DNA of 6,938 nucleotides. Origin: CAYMAZ01 sp964526285. GTDB taxonomy: Bacteria > Bacteroidota > Bacteroidia > Bacteroidales > DTU049. Shown here in pieces: positions 5,407 to 6,938 of this stretch. Position 1 is the stretch's first letter, and each line of letters begins with the position of its first letter. The position numbers were made by a program, and so were the translations under genes. The notes below the pieces were generated by a model that did not search any database, was not told the origin of the DNA, and saw nothing but the letters and a program-made list of their open reading frames with translations. The stretch is taken from NCBI GenBank assembly GCA_964526285.1, contig CAZGIW010000129.1, positions 1 through 6,938 of the forward strand, written 5' to 3'.

Positions 5407-6342
5407 ATGAATTATCAGTTTTGCAGTTCTAAACATGTTAATCCGTTGAAGTTCACTGATCAAAGTGGGTATAATTTTCAGGTGTATGATTCAAATTGTG
5501 GTTGTTTCCGAGATGAAAATGCTTATACAGGATTTGCAGGATGGTATAATTGGTATATGAAAGTTTCTGAAAACAAAGAAGCAACTGTATATGGCCCAGA
5601 GCACAGAGTTATTGCAAGCGGACCTGTTGGAGATTTTCTTGGACAGGGGTGGAAATTTACTGTTTACGGAAAAGAGCTTATAAAAGAAACGTATGGAGTT
5701 GAGCCTGAATTTCACAATGGCAAGTGGGGTTATTATGCCGAACACACATATTCGCCCAATGTACCAAAGTTTGGGGGCAGCAATACAACTGCAACTGGCA
5801 GGACGTTTGTTCCGTTTTATAGAGAAAAGAGTATGGGGGGTGCTGGAGGTAGTTGGGATAGTAAAAATAGGTATCCTGATATTGGATTTTGCGGTCAATG
5901 CCATAATCCGAATGGTCATCTTTATAATGATCCTGGTATAGTCGAAATGAGGAAAACTCGCTTAATACCCGATTTGATATCAGTAGACGTTAATTTAGGT
6001 TCAACTTTTGTTGCAGGTGCAAGCATGACCTACTCCATAAACTTTGTAACACGTGGTGAGCCTGGCATTTATCTAACCCGCACAGAACAGGAACGCTTTG
6101 GTTTAGAAGTTGATTGGGGTTTTAATGCAAATATTGCGTATTACAATGGTGATCCTGCAAATATTAATAAGCAACTTTTGGCTGGTCCAATTAATAGCAT
6201 TTCTGGTGGGTATATATATGGTGGGCAAGTTTTTTGGTCATCTGAGAGAGGGCAAAACATTTGGAAAGGTATCGGTACTGGTGCGGGGTTCCAATTTGGT
6301 GGTTCATACGGAAAAGGTAGAACCTATTTAGGGTGGAATTAA
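5407..6342 (+). CDS. Orphan Rhs C-terminal tip (cassette 4), glycine-rich beta toxin domain
   Basis: This 311-residue product is a displaced tip. Eleven new residues (MNYQFCSSKHV) precede NPLKFTDQSGYN and the linker FQVYDSNCGC...WYNW (residues 12-49), encoded by DNA identical to 2216-2330. The linker then diverges but keeps HNGKWGYY (103-110), the counterpart of HNGQWGYW in tip 2, and ends in a Gly-rich hinge (SMGGAGGSW, 142-150). A CGQCHNPNGH patch (162-171) holds a CxxCH motif that could bind metal, or be chance. The C-terminal domain (about 188-311) has alternating strands rich in Gly and aromatic residues (GGYIYGGQVFW, GTGAGFQFGGSYGKGRTYLG), similar in style to tip 3. No catalytic motif can be assigned; type 23-like polymorphic toxins are one candidate. 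The putative immunity gene starts 11 bp downstream. Weak start signals make expression uncertain. Confidence 0.8.
   Translation: MNYQFCSSKHVNPLKFTDQSGYNFQVYDSNCGCFRDENAYTGFAGWYNWYMKVSENKEATVYGPEHRVIASGPVGDFLGQGWKFTVYGKELIKETYGVEPEFHNGKWGYYAEHTYSPNVPKFGGSNTTATGRTFVPFYREKSMGGAGGSWDSKNRYPDIGFCGQCHNPNGHLYNDPGIVEMRKTRLIPDLISVDVNLGSTFVAGASMTYSINFVTRGEPGIYLTRTEQERFGLEVDWGFNANIAYYNGDPANINKQLLAGPINSISGGYIYGGQVFWSSERGQNIWKGIGTGAGFQFGGSYGKGRTYLGWN
5440..5554 (+). repeat. 115-bp exact direct repeat, copy B
   Basis: The sequence is identical to 2216-2330, in the same orientation and frame. Its first 37 bp also match the main rhs gene at 440-476. Upstream of 5440 the Rhs core is missing, so this tip keeps less core than cassette 2 and may come from an older or separate displacement. 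Confidence 0.95.
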
Positions 6343-6353
6343 ATTTTTCAATT

Positions 6354-6689
6354 ATGAAGTTAAACTTGAGAATCTACTTGTTTATTATGCTATTTTTATT
6401 TGCAGTATTTATTTCAATTGGCATCTTCTCGAAATATTGCAATACTTGGATAAATACTGATTACAATGGAACCATTAAGGGAATTTTCCCAAATGATTTT
6501 TTCTTTGGGTATCCCCAGATAAAATTAAGCAACGGAGATTTAATTCAACTAGGAATAAGAGAAGAATCAATGTTTTCTTACATCCAAATCGGAGATTCCA
6601 TTGTAAAAAACTCAGGTTCTGCAATTGTTTCTGTTTTCAGAAAGGATGAAAATGGCAATTGGGTTGAGAAGGAATTTGATTGCAAATAA
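6354..6689 (+). CDS. Membrane-anchored small protein, putative immunity protein for tip 4
   Basis: This is a 111-residue protein starting at the ATG at 6354, 11 bp after the tip stop; an in-frame GTG at 6333 would overlap the tip gene and push the hydrophobic segment inward, so it is less likely. Residues 5-25 form one membrane helix or uncleaved signal (RIYLFIMLFLFAVFISIGIF). The rest is a small beta-rich domain: DYNGTIKGI (36-44), KLSNGDLIQLG (57-67), YIQIGDSIVKNSGS (76-89) and VSVFRKDENGNWVEKEF (92-108). The YxxIGDSIxKxxGS pattern recurs in small hypothetical membrane proteins and lipoproteins of Bacteroidota as far as I recall; no function is established. The topology places the domain in the periplasm, which fits protection against a toxin that acts there or at the membrane. 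The immunity role is inferred from position. Confidence 0.75.
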   Translation: MKLNLRIYLFIMLFLFAVFISIGIFSKYCNTWINTDYNGTIKGIFPNDFFFGYPQIKLSNGDLIQLGIREESMFSYIQIGDSIVKNSGSAIVSVFRKDENGNWVEKEFDCK

Positions 6690-6713
6690 AATTCCAGTTG
6701 ATTGAAATTTTTT
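6688..6713. terminator. Weak bidirectional terminator-like hairpin between convergent genes
   Basis: AAAATT (6688-6693) can pair with AATTTT (6706-6711) around a 12-base interval that adds one C-G pair; T residues follow on the plus strand and a T-rich run follows on the minus strand. The stem is AT-only and short. Its place between two converging genes is the main support. Confidence 0.25.
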
Positions 6714-6938
6714 ATGTAATTTTATTTTCAAAAAGATCAAACAAATTGTCAAATAATTTGAGCCTAAATAGTTCCGCTTTTACATCTGAGGGTGTTTTAT
6801 TCTGCCCTGAAGATTCAACATCTTTTTGGGCTTCCTTTAGGCGATGTGGTGAGTTTATCGAACCAACTGAGGCAAAACCAAAAAGATGTTGCACTACTGA
6901 ATTTGAAATTTTTGGGAATGCCTTTATTTTCTTTGCCT
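6712..6938 (-). CDS. C-terminal end of an unidentified gene (continues past right edge)
   Basis: On the minus strand one frame is open from the right edge to a TAA at 6712-6714, giving at least 74 residues. The frame reads AKKIKAFPKISNSVVQHLFG at the edge, continues FASVGSINSPHRLKEAQKDV and ends FDNLFDLFENKIT. A Met in frame at 6892-6894 is probably internal. The tail looks helical (ELFRLKLFDNLFDLF, with Leu/Phe spaced as in an amphipathic helix). I do not recognise the family. It converges on the cassette array and has less AT-biased codons than the immunity genes, so it may mark the right border of the locus. The plus-strand frame opposite is also partly open, so the coding strand is not certain. 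Confidence 0.45.
   Translation of the reverse strand, partial: AKKIKAFPKISNSVVQHLFGFASVGSINSPHRLKEAQKDVESSGQNKTPSDVKAELFRLKLFDNLFDLFENKIT

Noticed and set aside
414..5554. Three spaced repeats as a possible CRISPR array or insertion-sequence ends
   Set aside because: The repeats are coding, in frame, far apart and unequal in length, with no transposase or cas gene; Rhs tip duplication explains them.
5693..6331. Alternative plus-strand frames inside tip 4 (5693-5941, 6110-6331)
   Set aside because: They overlap the tip frame, have no start signals and no recognisable features.
6712..6938. Transposase or integrase end at the right edge
   Set aside because: The visible residues show no catalytic motif of such enzymes, so only an unidentified partial gene is reported.

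Overview
The window is AT-rich DNA, most likely from a member of the Bacteroidota. The evidence is a Rhs protein with the Bacteroidota-style core ending (tract ending FTDQSGY), a secreted jelly-roll-like protein of a type common in that phylum, a membrane protein with a GldL-like WPG motif, several TAnnTTTG-like -7 elements, and A-rich rather than strong Shine-Dalgarno leaders. No species can be named from the sequence.

Almost the whole window is one accessory locus: the 3' end of a large rhs (polymorphic toxin) gene followed by a tandem series of displaced C-terminal toxin tips, each with one or two small genes in the immunity position. Cassette 1 (1-2137) is the end of the large Rhs protein, its present tip, and a secreted jelly-roll-like protein. 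Cassette 2 (2138-3417) is an orphan tip that still carries 21 codons of Rhs core, followed by a three-helix membrane protein. Positions 3418-3978 hold a decayed small membrane-protein gene. Cassette 3 (3979-5385) is a glycine-rich tip with no Rhs core, a cysteine-rich putative zinc protein and a five-helix membrane protein. Cassette 4 (5407-6689) is an orphan tip with about 11 codons of Rhs core, followed by a membrane-anchored small protein. At the right edge a gene of unknown function converges from the minus strand (6712-6938).

The tips are connected by exact DNA repeats. A 63-bp stretch encoding the end of the Rhs core is identical at 414-476 and 2190-2252. A 115-bp stretch covering the core/tip junction is identical at 2216-2330 and 5440-5554. 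All three sites share a 37-bp core. The likely history is repeated recombination at the core/tip boundary, in which a new tip and immunity gene was fused to the large gene and older tips were pushed downstream. This is the known pattern of rhs/CDI orphan modules, and the downstream tips could serve as a reservoir for tip switching.

All seven cassette genes downstream of the rhs gene, the decayed gene and the tips lie on the plus strand, with 1-60 bp gaps in most places. Start-site and promoter-like sequences lie directly before each orphan tip, so the orphans may be expressed on their own. No toxin activity could be assigned from recognisable catalytic motifs. No tRNA, rRNA, CRISPR array or complete insertion sequence was seen.
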